Shown here: piece by piece, positions 23,953-34,441 of the stretch
How the letters are laid out: each line of letters begins with the position of its first letter
Position numbering within the stretch: the stretch's first letter is position 1
Source of the DNA: Aestuariivita sp.
Lineage (GTDB): Bacteria > Pseudomonadota > Alphaproteobacteria > Rhodobacterales > Rhodobacteraceae
DNA: 64,000 bases
Direction: 5' to 3'
NCBI GenBank assembly: GCA_018401465.1
Contig: JAGYKE010000002.1
Location: 1-64,000 of the forward strand
The notes under the pieces: generated by a model
Databases searched by the model: none
The model's input: only the letters and a program-made list of their open reading frames with translations
What the model was told of the DNA's origin: nothing
Translations under genes and position numbers: made by a program

Positions 23953-25085
23953 TCCGCCACCAGCGCGGCGGTCGCGAGTGCCGCGATCCCTTCGCCGCGC
24001 CCGGTAAAGCCCAGCTGTTCCGACGTCGTGGCCTTCACCGACACGCGCGAGGGCTCGATCCCCATGATCCGCGCCATCTCGGCCTGCATCGCCGCCGCAT
24101 GGGGCCCGATCTTGGGGAATTCGCAGACCAGCGTGCAATCGGCGTTTGCGATGCGATAGCCCATCGAGGCGGCAAGCTCGACCGCGTGGCGCAGGAAGAT
24201 CTCGCTCGCGGCACCCTTCCATTGCGGGTCGCTTGGCGGGAAATGCCGCCCGATATCGCCCTGCGCCAGTGCGCCGTAGATCGCATCGGTGACCGCATGC
24301 ATGCCCACATCGGCGTCGGAATGGCCGTCAAGCCCGCGGTCGAAGGGCAGCTTCACGCCGCAAAGCGTCACATGATCGCCCGGCCCGAAGCGGTGCACGT
24401 CGTATCCATTGCCCAGTCTGATATCCATCTTGCCCCGCAAAATGCGCCCGGCGCGCGCGAAGTCGCCGGGCAGGGTGATCTTGATGTTGTCGGGGTGGCC
24501 TTCCACGATGGCGACGTCAAGTCCCGCGGCGCGTGCGACCTCCACATCATCGGCCGCACCCCCCTTGTGTGCGCGGTGCGCCGCCAGAATCGCGTCATAG
24601 CGGAAGCCCTGCGGCGTCTGCGCGGCATAAAGCCCGGTGCGGTCGCGTGTGCCGGTGACCAGCCCCCCGGCCCCGGTCCAGAGCGCGTCGGTCACCGCCA
24701 GCGCAGGCGCGGCCCCGGGGTGGGTCTCCAGCGCCTCGAGCACGCGATGGATCGTCGCGGCATCCACCAGCGGGCGCGCGACGTCATGGATCAGGACGCG
24801 AATAATCCCCATATTATCAATGGCCTCTAACCCGTTCCTCACAGATTGGTCACGGGTCGCCCCGCCCTCGGCAAGAATCAGATCGCCGTCCGCGAACTCC
24901 TCCCATGCCGCGCGGTCCTCGGGCGACAGGACAAGCACGATGCGCGCCACCCCGGGCAACATGCGGAAGGCGTCGATCGTCCAGTCCGCCACCCGCCGCC
25001 CCGCCAAGGGCTGCCATTGCTTGGGCGTGCCGCCCCCGGCGCGCATCCCGCGCCCCGCGGCAACGATGATCGCGGCGGTGGTCAT
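23949..25085 (-). CDS. ispDF: Bifunctional IspD/IspF (MEP pathway)
   Basis: 378 residues, a natural fusion typical of alphaproteobacteria. The IspD part (1 to ~220) opens with [15 protein letters not shown]-x-PKQW, the CTP-binding loop, and forms CDP-methylerythritol. The IspF part (from about [13 protein letters not shown]) has the zinc-site [28 protein letters not shown] and [16 protein letters not shown], and cyclises to MEcPP. Start ATG 25085 (MTTAAIIV) begins exactly at the IspD beta strand; the longer frame upstream adds no domain. Confidence 0.96.
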   Translation of the reverse strand: MTTAAIIVAAGRGMRAGGGTPKQWQPLAGRRVADWTIDAFRMLPGVARIVLVLSPEDRAAWEEFADGDLILAEGGATRDQSVRNGLEAIDNMGIIRVLIHDVARPLVDAATIHRVLEALETHPGAAPALAVTDALWTGAGGLVTGTRDRTGLYAAQTPQGFRYDAILAAHRAHKGGAADDVEVARAAGLDVAIVEGHPDNIKITLPGDFARAGRILRGKMDIRLGNGYDVHRFGPGDHVTLCGVKLPFDRGLDGHSDADVGMHAVTDAIYGALAQGDIGRHFPPSDPQWKGAASEIFLRHAVELAASMGYRIANADCTLVCEFPKIGPHAAAMQAEMARIMGIEPSRVSVKATTSEQLGFTGRGEGIAALATAALVAE

Positions 25086-25164
25086 GGGCGGGCTCCGGTC
25101 GGTTGACGATGGCCCGTTCATACGAAGCGGCGTGCCGCGCGGCAATCGTGCCGACGCAGATGCA

Positions 25165-25190
25165 CAAAAAATCAGCACTTGCCGATTTTT
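25165..25190. promoter_or_regulatory. A/T-flanked hairpin between ispDF and dusB
   Basis: On the minus strand AATCGGCA, loop AG, TGCTGATT pairs fully (one G-U) and is followed by T's. The plus strand has the same stem with one mismatch. It lies in the divergent leader region, about 80 bases before the ispDF start and 76 bases before dusB. It could be an attenuator or a barrier between divergent transcripts. Geometry only. Confidence 0.35.
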
Positions 25191-25265
25191 CAGCCGCCTT
25201 TCCGCCGCCTCTGATTGAGGATTCGACCGCAACGCCCTAGGTCAGGGTGAAACAAGGATGCATAC

Positions 25266-26249
25266 GTGATCCCGCAGGACCTCAGGACAGCTCTGGAAAC
25301 CCCGGTCTTTCTCGCCCCCATGGCCGGGATCACCGACCGCCCGACGCGCGATCTCGTGCGGTCCTTCGGTGCGGGACTGGTCGTCAGCGAAATGGTCGCC
25401 AGTCAGGAAATGGTGCAGGCCAAGCCCGGCTTCCGGGAAAAGGCCGAGATCGGCGCCGACGCCGAAGGCACCGCCGTCCAGATCGCCGGGCGCGAGGCGC
25501 ATTGGATGGCCGAAGCCGCCCGCATGATCGAAGGGCAGGGCGCGCGGATCATCGACATCAACATGGGCTGCCCCGCCCGCAAGGTGACCAATGGCTGGTC
25601 CGGCTCGGCGCTGATGCGCGCGCCCGATCACGCCCTGTCGCTGATCGAGGCGGTGGTGCGCGCCGTCTCGGTGCCCGTGACGCTGAAGATGCGGTTGGGC
25701 TGGGACGATGACTGCCTCAATGCCCCCCAGATCGCCGCCCGGGCCGAAGCCGCCGGTGTGCGGATGATCACCATTCACGGCCGCACCCGCTGCCAGTTCT
25801 ACAAGGGCCGCGCCGACTGGGCCGCGATCCGCGCGGTGAAGGAGGCGGTCACGATTCCCGTCATCGCCAATGGCGACATCACCGACGCCACCACCGCGCG
25901 CCGCGCGCTCGATCTGTCGGGCGCCGATGGCGTCATGGTGGGCCGGGGGGCGCAGGGCCGTCCCTGGACGCTGGCGCAGATCGCCGCGCGGCTGGCGGGC
26001 CGCGCCGTGCCGCCCGCACCGCGGGGCGCAGCGCTCGCCGATCTGGTCCTGCGCCATCATGCGGCGCTTATGTCCTTCTATGGGCGCGACACGGGCCTGC
26101 GCGTCGCGCGCAAGCATCTGGGCTGGTACATGGATCACGCAGAGACGCCCACTGATCTGCGCCGCGCCGTACTGACGGCGGGCAATGAAGCGACCGTCGC
26201 GTCCCTTCTGCCGCAGGCCTTCGCGCAAGACCACAGGGCAGCCGCATGA
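25266..26249 (+). CDS. dusB: tRNA-dihydrouridine synthase (NifR3 family)
   Basis: 327 residues from GTG 25266 (ACAAGGATGC upstream). FMN-dependent reduction of uridines in tRNA. Visible: [36 protein letters not shown] with the catalytic Cys, [22 protein letters not shown] and [12 protein letters not shown]. It is the nifR3 gene that heads the ntr operon in Rhodobacter and relatives; its stop overlaps ntrB (ATGA). Confidence 0.95.
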   Translation: MIPQDLRTALETPVFLAPMAGITDRPTRDLVRSFGAGLVVSEMVASQEMVQAKPGFREKAEIGADAEGTAVQIAGREAHWMAEAARMIEGQGARIIDINMGCPARKVTNGWSGSALMRAPDHALSLIEAVVRAVSVPVTLKMRLGWDDDCLNAPQIAARAEAAGVRMITIHGRTRCQFYKGRADWAAIRAVKEAVTIPVIANGDITDATTARRALDLSGADGVMVGRGAQGRPWTLAQIAARLAGRAVPPAPRGAALADLVLRHHAALMSFYGRDTGLRVARKHLGWYMDHAETPTDLRRAVLTAGNEATVASLLPQAFAQDHRAAA

Positions 26250-27310
26250 CCTCCGATCATTCGATCTGGGCCTCGCTTCCGGTGCCCGCGCTCCTCATCG
26301 ATGCCGAAGACCGGATCATCGACGTGAACTCCGCCGCCGAAGGCTTCTTCAACGCCTCGGCCCGGTCGGTGCGCGGCACGCCGGTCTGGGACCAGATCGC
26401 CGTCGACGCGCCGCTGGAAGAGGCGCTTGGCCGCGCCCGCGCCAACGGAACGCCGCTCTTCGTGAACGATGTCGACGTGGGCACCGGCAACCGCGCGCCA
26501 CTGCAATGCGCGCTGCAGATCGCGCCCTTGGTGGGCCATCCGGGCCGGATGATCCTGATGATTTCCCCCCGCGAACTGGCGGGCCGCATGACGCAAAGCC
26601 ATTCGGTCAAGTCGGCCGCGCAATCGGCCATCGGCATGGCCGAGATGCTGGCGCACGAGATCAAGAACCCGCTCGCCGGGATCACCGGGGCGGCGCAGCT
26701 TCTCAGCATGAACCTCGCTCCGGAAGACCTTGAACTCACAGACCTTATTGTGGCAGAAAGCCGCCGGATCGTGAAGCTTCTGGAACAGGTCGAACAGTTC
26801 GGAAACCTCTCCGCACCTGACTTCAAGCCGGTCAATATTCATGACGTGCTTGACCGTGCGCGGCGGTCGGCGCTTCTGGGTTTCGGCGCGCACATGTCGA
26901 TCGTCGAGGATTACGACCCCTCGCTGCCGCTGGCCTGGGGCGATCCCGACCAGTTGCTGCAGGTGGTGCTCAACCTTCTCAAGAACGCGTCCGAGGCCGC
27001 CGACACCAAGGGCGGCAAGATCCGCATCCGCACCTTCTTTGAACATTCCTTCCGCCTGCGCCGGTCCGACGGGTCGGGCCATTCGCTGCCCCTGCAGGTG
27101 GAAATCATCGATGACGGCCCGGGCCTGCCGGAAAACATCAAGGCCGACATCTTCGATCCCTTCGTGTCGGGGCGCGAGAACGGCACCGGGCTGGGCCTCG
27201 CGCTCGTCTCCAAGATCATATCCGACCATGACGGCTGGATCTCGGTCACTTCTGTGCCCGGACGCACCGTCTTCCGACTGTCGCTGCCGCGCGTTCCGCG
27301 CGAGCTGTAA
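26246..27310 (+). CDS. ntrB: Nitrogen regulation sensor histidine kinase NtrB
   Basis: 354 residues, cytoplasmic. A PAS domain ([25 protein letters not shown]) is followed by the H-box [18 protein letters not shown] with the phosphorylated His, then the ATPase domain (N-box [32 protein letters not shown]). Phosphorylates NtrC when nitrogen is limiting, under PII control in the known systems. Overlaps dusB and lies 17 bases before ntrC. Confidence 0.96.
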   Translation: MTSDHSIWASLPVPALLIDAEDRIIDVNSAAEGFFNASARSVRGTPVWDQIAVDAPLEEALGRARANGTPLFVNDVDVGTGNRAPLQCALQIAPLVGHPGRMILMISPRELAGRMTQSHSVKSAAQSAIGMAEMLAHEIKNPLAGITGAAQLLSMNLAPEDLELTDLIVAESRRIVKLLEQVEQFGNLSAPDFKPVNIHDVLDRARRSALLGFGAHMSIVEDYDPSLPLAWGDPDQLLQVVLNLLKNASEAADTKGGKIRIRTFFEHSFRLRRSDGSGHSLPLQVEIIDDGPGLPENIKADIFDPFVSGRENGTGLGLALVSKIISDHDGWISVTSVPGRTVFRLSLPRVPREL

Positions 27311-27327
27311 ACCGAGGAGAGCACCTG

Positions 27328-28695
27328 ATGGATGGAACCGTCCTCGTCGCCGACGACGACCGCACGATCCGCACCGTTCTGACGCAGGCCCTGACACGGG
27401 CGGGCTGCAAGGTGCACGCCACGTCGTCGCTCACCACGCTGATGCGCTGGGTGGCGGAAGGGAAGGGCGATGTCGTCATCTCGGACGTCGTCATGCCCGA
27501 CGGCAACGGGCTCGAGATGCTGCCCAAGATCGCGCAGGACCGCCCCGGCCTGCCGGTCATCGTGATCAGCGCGCAGAACACGATCATGACCGCCATTCAG
27601 GCGGCCGAGGCGCAGGCCTACGACTACCTGCCGAAACCCTTCGACCTGCCCGACCTGATGAAGCGCACCGCGCGCGCGCTGGAACAGAAGCGGCGCAGCC
27701 CGGCGGAACGCGCGGTCGATGATGATGAACGCCCCGACGACCTGCCGCTGGTGGGCCGCACGGCGGTGATGCAGCAGTTGTACCGCCTTGTCGCCAAGGT
27801 GATGAACACCGATCTGGCCGTTCTGATCTCGGGCGAATCGGGGACCGGCAAGTCGCTGATCGCCAAGGCGATCCACGACTTTTCCGACCGCCGCACGCTG
27901 CCCTTCCTGACGATCACCGACGCCGACCTGCGCGAACTGGAAGGCCCCGCCCGGGTGCTGGCCCGCGTGCGCGGCGGCACGCTTCTGATCGACGAAATCG
28001 GCGATATCGAGGAAGAGCTTCAGGCCCGCATCGTGCGCATGATGGACGCGCCGGGCGACCATGTCCCGCGTTTCATGGCCACTAGCCAGACCGACCTGAC
28101 CCATGCGATGGAGGCGGGGCGCGTCCGCAAGGACCTGTTTTACCGCCTGTCGGGCGCGACGATCCACGTGCCTGCCCTGCGCGAACGGGTCGACGACATC
28201 CCGCTTCTGGCCGAACATTTCCTGAACCGCGCCGAACGCGACGGTGCGCCCAAGCGCTGGCTTGGCGGCCAGGCGTCGGAGGTTTTCCGCGCCTATTCCT
28301 GGCCGGGCAACGTGCGGCAGCTGGAAAACGCGGTGCGCCGCCTTGTGCTGACCAGCCGGGCCGAGGAAATCGCCCGGACGGAAGTCGAGGCCGTGCTGGG
28401 CAGCCAGCCTGAAACCCAGCCCGTCCTTGGCGGGGGCGAGGCCGAAAAGCTCACCACCTCGGTCGCACGGCATCTGCGCCGCTACTTCGACCTGCACGGA
28501 AACATGCTGCCGCCGCCGGGTCTGTACGGGCGCATCCTGCGCGAGGTGGAGCTGCCGCTGATCGAGATCGCGCTGGATGCGACCGGCGGCAATCAGGCGA
28601 AATGCGCCGATCTTCTGGGGATCAACCGGAATACCCTGCGCAAGAAGATCACCGATCTGGATATTCAGGTGACACGCCGCCGGAAGTTGATGTAA
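27328..28695 (+). CDS. ntrC: Nitrogen response regulator NtrC, GAFTGA-less
   Basis: 455 residues, GAGGAG ribosome site. A receiver domain with phospho-acceptor Asp53 ([11 protein letters not shown]) precedes an AAA+ domain with Walker A GESGTGKS and Walker [11 protein letters not shown], and a Fis-type C-terminal HTH ([19 protein letters not shown]). Between Walker A and B the usual sigma54-contact segment containing GAFTGA is absent: [22 protein letters not shown] runs almost straight to Walker B. Rhodobacter capsulatus NtrC has the same deletion and activates the sigma70 polymerase, so this protein should too. Target genes cannot be seen here. Confidence 0.96.
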   Translation: MDGTVLVADDDRTIRTVLTQALTRAGCKVHATSSLTTLMRWVAEGKGDVVISDVVMPDGNGLEMLPKIAQDRPGLPVIVISAQNTIMTAIQAAEAQAYDYLPKPFDLPDLMKRTARALEQKRRSPAERAVDDDERPDDLPLVGRTAVMQQLYRLVAKVMNTDLAVLISGESGTGKSLIAKAIHDFSDRRTLPFLTITDADLRELEGPARVLARVRGGTLLIDEIGDIEEELQARIVRMMDAPGDHVPRFMATSQTDLTHAMEAGRVRKDLFYRLSGATIHVPALRERVDDIPLLAEHFLNRAERDGAPKRWLGGQASEVFRAYSWPGNVRQLENAVRRLVLTSRAEEIARTEVEAVLGSQPETQPVLGGGEAEKLTTSVARHLRRYFDLHGNMLPPPGLYGRILREVELPLIEIALDATGGNQAKCADLLGINRNTLRKKITDLDIQVTRRRKLM

Positions 28696-28804
28696 ATTCG
28701 CCACATAACCGTGGCGACTCTGCCGCATTGCGCGGATATCGCGGGTCAGACCACAAGATTTGGCGGGCAGCCGCGCAGGCGGCACATCAGGATGAGGGCG
28801 TCGC

Positions 28805-31072
28805 GTGGCGACCCGGACACAAGACAGCATCTGGGCGGAGCGTTTGCGTCGTCTGGGCCGGACACGGCGTCTGCAGAATGCGGCCACGCTTGGCCTCGTG
28901 CTGCTGGGCCCCGTGCTCGTTCTGGCGACTTTCATGGTGCTCGGCCCGCTCGATCAGGGATCGTCGGCGCTGACGCTGCGCCTCGTGCTGCTGGCCGACC
29001 TCGTCTACGTCCTCGTCGTCGCGGCGCTGGTGCTGGGCTCGGTCGCGCGGCTGATCGCGGCGCGGCGCGCGCAATCAGCCGGGTCGCGCCTGCACCTGCG
29101 GCTGACCGGCGTGTTCGCTGCACTGGCCCTCATTCCCACGGTCACCGTCGCGGTCTTCGCCGGGCTTACGGTCAACATCGGGCTTGAAGGCTGGTTCTCG
29201 GACCGGGTGCGCAACGTGGTGGGTGCCTCTCTCGCCGCCGCGCAGGCCTATGAGGAGGAACAGCGCGAAGACCTCGCCGAAGACGCCCGCGCGCTGGCGC
29301 GTTATCTCGATGCCGGGCGCAGTGTCACCTATTTCATGAATGATGGCGAATTGCGGCAGGCGCTGGCGCAAGGGCAGCCGCAGATCCAGCGCGGCCTGCG
29401 CGAGGCCTATGTCATCGACGGCACAGGCGACATCCGCGCGCGCGGCGAAGGCAGCTATCTTTTCGATTTCGAACATCCCGGCCCCGAGAATCTCTCCGAA
29501 GCCTCGGACACCGGCTTCGTCATCATCGAGGATTGGCCGAACAACGAATTCCGCGCGCTCGTGCGGCTTGACGCCTTCGTCGACCGCTTTCTCTATGTCA
29601 GCCGCGAAGTGGACGGCGAAATCCTGAACCTTCTCGACGACACGCAGGAATCGGTGCGGCTTTACCAGCAACTTGAAAGCGACCGGGGACGCGTCCTGTT
29701 CGAATTCGGGCTTCTGTATCTGGGTTTCGCGGTCATCCTCATCCTCGCCGCGATCTGGCTGGGCCTGTGGTTCGCCGAACGGCTGTCGCGCCCGGTGGGC
29801 CGCCTGACGGGGGCGGCGCAGCGCGTCGGGGCGGGTGATCTTGACGTGCAGGTGATCGAGGAACAGGGCGACGACGAAATCGCCATGCTGGGGCGCTATT
29901 TCAACCAGATGACGCGGCAGCTGAAGGCCCAGCGCGAGACGCTTCTCGACAATACGCGCCAGATCGAACGGCGGCGGCGGTTGTTCGATTCGGTGCTGAC
30001 CTCGGTCACCTCGGGCGTCGTGGGCCTTGATCCGCAGGGACATGTGACTTTCGTCAACCGCTCGGCCGAACGGCTGCTGGGCTGGACGGGGGACGAGACC
30101 GCGCTGGCGCTGAAGGTGGCGGTGCCGGAATTCGGCCCGCTTTTCGATGACCTGCGCACAAGCGCCTCCGAAGTCGCGCAGGAGGAGATCCGCGTCACCC
30201 GGCAGGGTCGGCTTGAAAACCTGCTGGTGCGCATGGCGACGCGGCGCGGCGATGAAGGGCGGCTCGAAGGCTATGTGGTGGCCTTCGACGACGTCACCGA
30301 TCTGGTCAGCGCCCAGCGCATGGCCGCCTGGGGCGACGTCGCCCGCCGCATCGCGCACGAGATCAAGAACCCGCTCACGCCGATCCAGCTCTCGGCGGAA
30401 CGCATCAAGCGCAAGTTCGCGCCCCGGCTGGGCGACGACAGCGACCAGCTCGAAGCGATGACCGACGTCATCGTGCGCCAGACCAACGATCTGCGCCGCA
30501 TCGTCGACGAATTCTCGCGTTTCGCGCGCATGCCCGAACCTGACCGGCAATCGAACGACCTTGTGCAGATCCTGCGCGACGCGGTGGTCCTGCAGCAATC
30601 GGGCCAGCCGGGCGTCACCATCGCGGCTGACTTGCCCGACGGCCCGGTCATCGCCGATCTTGATGCCGCGATGATCGGGCAGGCGCTGACCAACCTCATC
30701 AAGAACGCGGGCGAAGCGATTGAAACCCTTCATAAAAAAGGCGCGCCGGAAGGACACGCCCCGGAAATCCGCGTCACGCTTGGGACCGAAGGCGACCGCG
30801 CGGAAATCCGCATCAGCGACAATGGAATCGGCCTGCCTGAAGACCGCGCGCGGCTGTTTGAGCCTTACGTGACCACCCGCGACGAAGGCACCGGCCTTGG
30901 CCTGCCCATCGTCAAGAAGATCATCGAGGAACATGGCGGCACGCTTGCGCTTGAAGATGCCGAACCCTTCGCCCCCGGTGCGCGGCGCGGCGCCATGGCG
31001 CTGATCCGCCTGCCACTGCGGGCTGGCGCCAAGGCAGCCGCCCCGACCCAACCAGACCCGAGGAAAGATTGA
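28805..31072 (+). CDS. ntrY: Transmembrane nitrogen sensor kinase NtrY
   Basis: 755 residues from GTG 28805. The N-terminal membrane segments include LGLVLLGPVLVLATFMVLG, LVLLADLVYVLVVAALVLG, and LTGVFAALALIPTVTVAVFAGL. A periplasmic sensor part and a further helix near 300 (FGLLYLGFAVILILAAIWLGL) lead into a HAMP linker, a PAS domain (GVVGLDPQGHVTFVNRSAERLLG) and kinase core: HEIKNPLTPIQLSAERI, NLIKNAGEAIE, DNGIGLP, GTGLGLPIVKKI. Pairs with NtrX; linked in relatives to nitrogen, redox and envelope control. Ends overlapping the ntrX start by one base. Confidence 0.95.
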   Translation: MATRTQDSIWAERLRRLGRTRRLQNAATLGLVLLGPVLVLATFMVLGPLDQGSSALTLRLVLLADLVYVLVVAALVLGSVARLIAARRAQSAGSRLHLRLTGVFAALALIPTVTVAVFAGLTVNIGLEGWFSDRVRNVVGASLAAAQAYEEEQREDLAEDARALARYLDAGRSVTYFMNDGELRQALAQGQPQIQRGLREAYVIDGTGDIRARGEGSYLFDFEHPGPENLSEASDTGFVIIEDWPNNEFRALVRLDAFVDRFLYVSREVDGEILNLLDDTQESVRLYQQLESDRGRVLFEFGLLYLGFAVILILAAIWLGLWFAERLSRPVGRLTGAAQRVGAGDLDVQVIEEQGDDEIAMLGRYFNQMTRQLKAQRETLLDNTRQIERRRRLFDSVLTSVTSGVVGLDPQGHVTFVNRSAERLLGWTGDETALALKVAVPEFGPLFDDLRTSASEVAQEEIRVTRQGRLENLLVRMATRRGDEGRLEGYVVAFDDVTDLVSAQRMAAWGDVARRIAHEIKNPLTPIQLSAERIKRKFAPRLGDDSDQLEAMTDVIVRQTNDLRRIVDEFSRFARMPEPDRQSNDLVQILRDAVVLQQSGQPGVTIAADLPDGPVIADLDAAMIGQALTNLIKNAGEAIETLHKKGAPEGHAPEIRVTLGTEGDRAEIRISDNGIGLPEDRARLFEPYVTTRDEGTGLGLPIVKKIIEEHGGTLALEDAEPFAPGARRGAMALIRLPLRAGAKAAAPTQPDPRKD

Positions 31073-32487
31073 TGAGTGACATTCTGATCGTCGATGATGA
31101 ACGCGACATCCGCGAACTGGTGTCCGATATCCTCGAGGATGAAGGCTATGCCACGCGGCTTGCCGGCAATTCCGACGATTGCATGGCCGCGATCAACGCC
31201 GAACCGCCCGCGCTGATGATCCTCGACATCTGGCTCAAGGACAGCCGCATGGACGGGATCGACATTCTCAAGACTGTCAAGCGCGACAACCCCGATATCC
31301 CGGTCGTCATCATCTCGGGCCATGGCAACATCGAGATCGCGGTCGCCGCCATCAAGCAGGGCGCCTACGACTTCATCGAGAAACCCTTCAACATCGACCA
31401 GCTTCTGGTGGTGATCCGCCGGGCGATGGAGACCTCGCGCCTGCGCCGCGAGAACCTCAGCCTCAAGCGCCGCGATGCGGGCGCGGCCCGGATGATCGGC
31501 GCATCGAGCGGCTTCCGCGCCCTCATGGGCCAACTCGACAAGGTGACCCGCTCCAACGGGCGCGTGATGCTGACGGGCCCTGCCGGTGCCGGCAAGGAAG
31601 TCGCCGCGCGCTACATTCATGGCCAGTCGACCCGCAAGTCGGGGCCTTTCGTCTCGGTGAACTGCGCCGCCATCGAACCCGACCGCATGGAAGAGGTGCT
31701 GTTCGGGCGTGAAACCGCAGAGCGCGGCGTCGAACGCGGCCTTCTGGAAGAAGCCCATGGCGGCGTGATCTATTTCGACGAAGTGGCCGACATGCCGCTG
31801 GGCACCCAGTCCAAGATCCTGCGCGTGCTGGTCGACCAGCAGTTCCAGCGCGTGGGCGGCACCGACAAGGTGCGTGTCGACCTGCGGGTGATCTCGTCCA
31901 CCAACCGCGATCTCGAAGCCGCGATCGCCGCGGGCAGCTTCCGGCAGGAGCTTTATCACCGGCTGAACGTCGTCCCGATCGAGGTGCCGCCGCTGTCCGA
32001 CCGGCGCGAGGATATTCCCCTTCTGGCCGATCATTTCATCACGGTGTTCAACGAAACCCAAGGCCTGCCCATCCGCCCGCTGACCGATGAAGCCGTGGCG
32101 CTGATGCAGACGATGGACTGGCCCGGCAACGTGCGCCAGCTCAAGAACCTGATCGAACGCGTGCTGATCCTGGGCGACGGGTCGGGCCCCATTGGCGCCG
32201 AGGAACTGCCGGGTTCTGGCCCCTCGACCACCGAGGAAGGCCGCGTCGTGTTGTCGGGCGCACTGGCCTCGCTTCCGCTGCGCGAAGCGCGCGAGGCGTT
32301 CGAGCGCGAATACCTTCTGACCCAGATCAACCGCTTCGGCGGCAATATCAGCCGCACCGCATCCTTCGTCGGGATGGAACGCAGCGCGCTTCACCGCAAG
32401 CTCAAGTCGCTGGGCGTGGTGACGATGTCGAAATCCGGAGCCCGGGTCGCAACGCTCGAAGACGAAGACGAAGACGTCGAGCTCTGA
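31072..32487 (+). CDS. ntrX: Response regulator NtrX, GAFTGA motif degenerate
   Basis: 471 residues from ATG 31072 (GAGGAAAG upstream). A receiver with Asp52 (LMILDIWLKDS), then an AAA+ domain: Walker A GPAGAGKE, CAAIEPDRMEEVLFG, Walker B GGVIYFDEVADMP, and an arginine-rich sensor part [12 protein letters not shown]. The position of GAFTGA, just after LFG, reads RETAERGVERGLLEEAHGG, so the sigma54-contact loop is missing. The C-terminus has a Fis-type HTH (NISRTASFVGMERSALHRKLKSLG) and an acidic tail. Sigma54-independent action is therefore expected. Confidence 0.94.
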   Translation: MSDILIVDDERDIRELVSDILEDEGYATRLAGNSDDCMAAINAEPPALMILDIWLKDSRMDGIDILKTVKRDNPDIPVVIISGHGNIEIAVAAIKQGAYDFIEKPFNIDQLLVVIRRAMETSRLRRENLSLKRRDAGAARMIGASSGFRALMGQLDKVTRSNGRVMLTGPAGAGKEVAARYIHGQSTRKSGPFVSVNCAAIEPDRMEEVLFGRETAERGVERGLLEEAHGGVIYFDEVADMPLGTQSKILRVLVDQQFQRVGGTDKVRVDLRVISSTNRDLEAAIAAGSFRQELYHRLNVVPIEVPPLSDRREDIPLLADHFITVFNETQGLPIRPLTDEAVALMQTMDWPGNVRQLKNLIERVLILGDGSGPIGAEELPGSGPSTTEEGRVVLSGALASLPLREAREAFEREYLLTQINRFGGNISRTASFVGMERSALHRKLKSLGVVTMSKSGARVATLEDEDEDVEL

Positions 32488-32492
32488 TCCCG

Positions 32493-32963
32493 TCAGCCGC
32501 GGTTGACGATCTGCCAGCTGCCATCGTCGCGGCGGATCACGCAGGAGCGTTCGGTGATCGTGGGCAGGATCGTTGTGCGCGCCACCGGCGCTGCCGATGC
32601 CACGCTGGCAGGGCAGGGCGGGATCGATACCGGCGCATAGCCCCGGTCGGCCATGCAGCGGTCGGTCAGCCGCGCGCGCAGCGCCGCATTGGGATCGATG
32701 GTGCTGATCTCGCCCGGGATGAAGTAGCCGCCTTGCGTGACGCAGGCGCCCTGCGCGTTGCAGACCTGGCGCGGCGGCACGAAGACTGGGGGCGCCTGCA
32801 CCACCTGCGTCGCCACCGGCGCGTCGCGCAGCGCCGCCACCCGGCAGGTATCGGCATCCCGCTCCATCTGCGAAACGCTGACCCCGGCGCGGTGCCAGAT
32901 CGTCATCGGCGCGCATCCGGTCAGCAGGATAAGGGCGGCAAGGGCGGTGAAACGGATCATCAT
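32493..32963 (-). CDS. Small lipoprotein, unknown
   Basis: 156 residues. MMIRFTALAALILLTGCAPM is a lipoprotein signal with lipobox LTGC. The mature protein contains VSQMERDADTCRVAALRDAP, paired cysteines (VCNAQGACV) and a C-terminal SCVIRRDDGSWQIVNRG. Periplasmic membrane-anchored, function unknown. It is convergent with ntrX (stops five bases apart) and divergent from trkA. The exact start is uncertain: ATGs at 32972, 32963 and 32960 are all possible. Confidence 0.75.
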   Translation of the reverse strand: MMIRFTALAALILLTGCAPMTIWHRAGVSVSQMERDADTCRVAALRDAPVATQVVQAPPVFVPPRQVCNAQGACVTQGGYFIPGEISTIDPNAALRARLTDRCMADRGYAPVSIPPCPASVASAAPVARTTILPTITERSCVIRRDDGSWQIVNRG

Positions 32964-33061
32964 GGCCGCCATTCTGCCCGTTCCGTGCGCGTGGGACAAT
33001 TGAATTGACCGGGCAGGGGCCTTCTGCCATGCAAAGGGTTCGATTGGACGGGGCCGGGACC

Positions 33062-34438
33062 ATGAAGGTCATCATCTGCGGGGCAGGCCAGGTGGGCTGG
33101 CAGATCGCGCGGCATCTGTCGGGCGAACTGAACGACGTGACGGTGGTCGATTCGAACGCCGACCTCGTCCGCCGCGCCACCGAGACACTCGACGTGCAGG
33201 GCATCGCGGGCTTCGCCTCGCATCCCGATGTGCTTGACCGGGCGGGCGCGCGCGACGCCGACATGATCATCGCCGCCACCCATTCGGACGAGGTGAACAT
33301 GGTCACCTGTCAGGTGGCGCATTCGGTCTTTTCCATCAACCGCAAGATCGCACGCCTGCGCAGTCAGGCCTATCTGAACCCGCTTTATTCCGACCTCTAT
33401 CGCCGCGATCACCTGCCCATCGACGTCGTGATCAGTCCTGAACGCGAAGTCGCCGCCGCCGCCATGCTGCGCCTGTCCGCGCCCGCCGCCTTCGACACCG
33501 AGATGTTCATGGACGGCAAGGCCCAGCTTCTGGGCATCAAGATCGACGATGACTGCCCGATCATCAACACGCCGCTGCGGCAATTGACCGACCTCTTCTC
33601 GACGCTGCGGGCGGTTGTGGTGGGCCTGCGGCGCGACGGTACGCTCTTTGCGCCCGAACCGGGTGACCAGATCTTCGCGGGCGACGACGCCTATGTCTTC
33701 AGCCATCGCGACGACGTGGCGCGCACGCTCGACATCTTCGGCAAGACCCAGAAGAAACAGGAACGCGTGGTCATCGTCGGTGGCGGCAACGTGGGCCTTG
33801 CCGTGGCGCAGGAGCTCGAGGCAAAAGCGGGCCGCGTGCGCACGCGCATCATCGAAAAGAACCGCGCCGCCGCCGAACTTGCCGCCGAGGCGCTGGAACG
33901 GACCATCGTTCTGCATGGCGACGGGCTCGACAGCGCGCTTCTGGCCGAGGCTGGCATCGATCGCGCCGACGCCATGCTTGCCGTCACCGACGACGACCGC
34001 ACCAACATGCTGGTTGCCGTGCGTGCCAAGGCTGAAGGCTGTGCCATGGCCATCGCGCTGATCAACGATCCCTCGCTGGTGCCGCTCATGGCACCGCTGG
34101 GCATCGACGCCTACATCAACCCGCGCGCCACCACCGTGTCGTCGATCCTGCGCCACATCCGGCAGGGCCGCGTGCGCAACGTCTATTCTATCGGTGATGC
34201 CGAGGCCGAGGTGATCGAGGCCGAAGTTCTGTCCACCTCGCCCATGGCCGGGCAGCGCCTGCGCGACATCGACTTTCCCGAAGGCGTGCTGGTCGGCGCC
34301 GTGATGAAGAAGGGCGAAGTGCTGCGCCCCACCGCGACGCTCAGGATCGAGGAAGGCGACGTCGTCGCCATGTTCGCCATTGCCGCCGACGTGCCCGAGG
34401 TCGAGAGGCTGATGCAGGTCTCGATCGACTTCTTCTGA
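33062..34438 (+). CDS. trkA: Trk potassium uptake regulatory subunit TrkA
   Basis: 458 residues from ATG 33062 (MKVIICGAGQVGWQIARHL). Two RCK-N nucleotide-binding domains are seen as GAGQVGWQIA near the start and VIVGGGNVGLAVAQELE near 235, each followed by an RCK-C domain (YSIGDAEAEVIEAEV to EGDVVAMFAI). Gates the TrkH channel in response to NAD(H) or ATP. Directly followed by trkH after three bases. The frame extends upstream to 33005 without support. Confidence 0.96.
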   Translation: MKVIICGAGQVGWQIARHLSGELNDVTVVDSNADLVRRATETLDVQGIAGFASHPDVLDRAGARDADMIIAATHSDEVNMVTCQVAHSVFSINRKIARLRSQAYLNPLYSDLYRRDHLPIDVVISPEREVAAAAMLRLSAPAAFDTEMFMDGKAQLLGIKIDDDCPIINTPLRQLTDLFSTLRAVVVGLRRDGTLFAPEPGDQIFAGDDAYVFSHRDDVARTLDIFGKTQKKQERVVIVGGGNVGLAVAQELEAKAGRVRTRIIEKNRAAAELAAEALERTIVLHGDGLDSALLAEAGIDRADAMLAVTDDDRTNMLVAVRAKAEGCAMAIALINDPSLVPLMAPLGIDAYINPRATTVSSILRHIRQGRVRNVYSIGDAEAEVIEAEVLSTSPMAGQRLRDIDFPEGVLVGAVMKKGEVLRPTATLRIEEGDVVAMFAIAADVPEVERLMQVSIDFF

Positions 34439-34441
34439 CCG

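Noticed and set aside
26911-28935. 674-residue open frame antisense to ntrB-ntrC
   Set aside because: A GC-rich antisense shadow; no domain and the plus strand carries clear ntr genes.
28570-31051. Antisense open frames over ntrY
   Set aside because: Typical high-GC shadow frames with Arg/Ala/Gln-rich nonsense composition, no ribosome sites.
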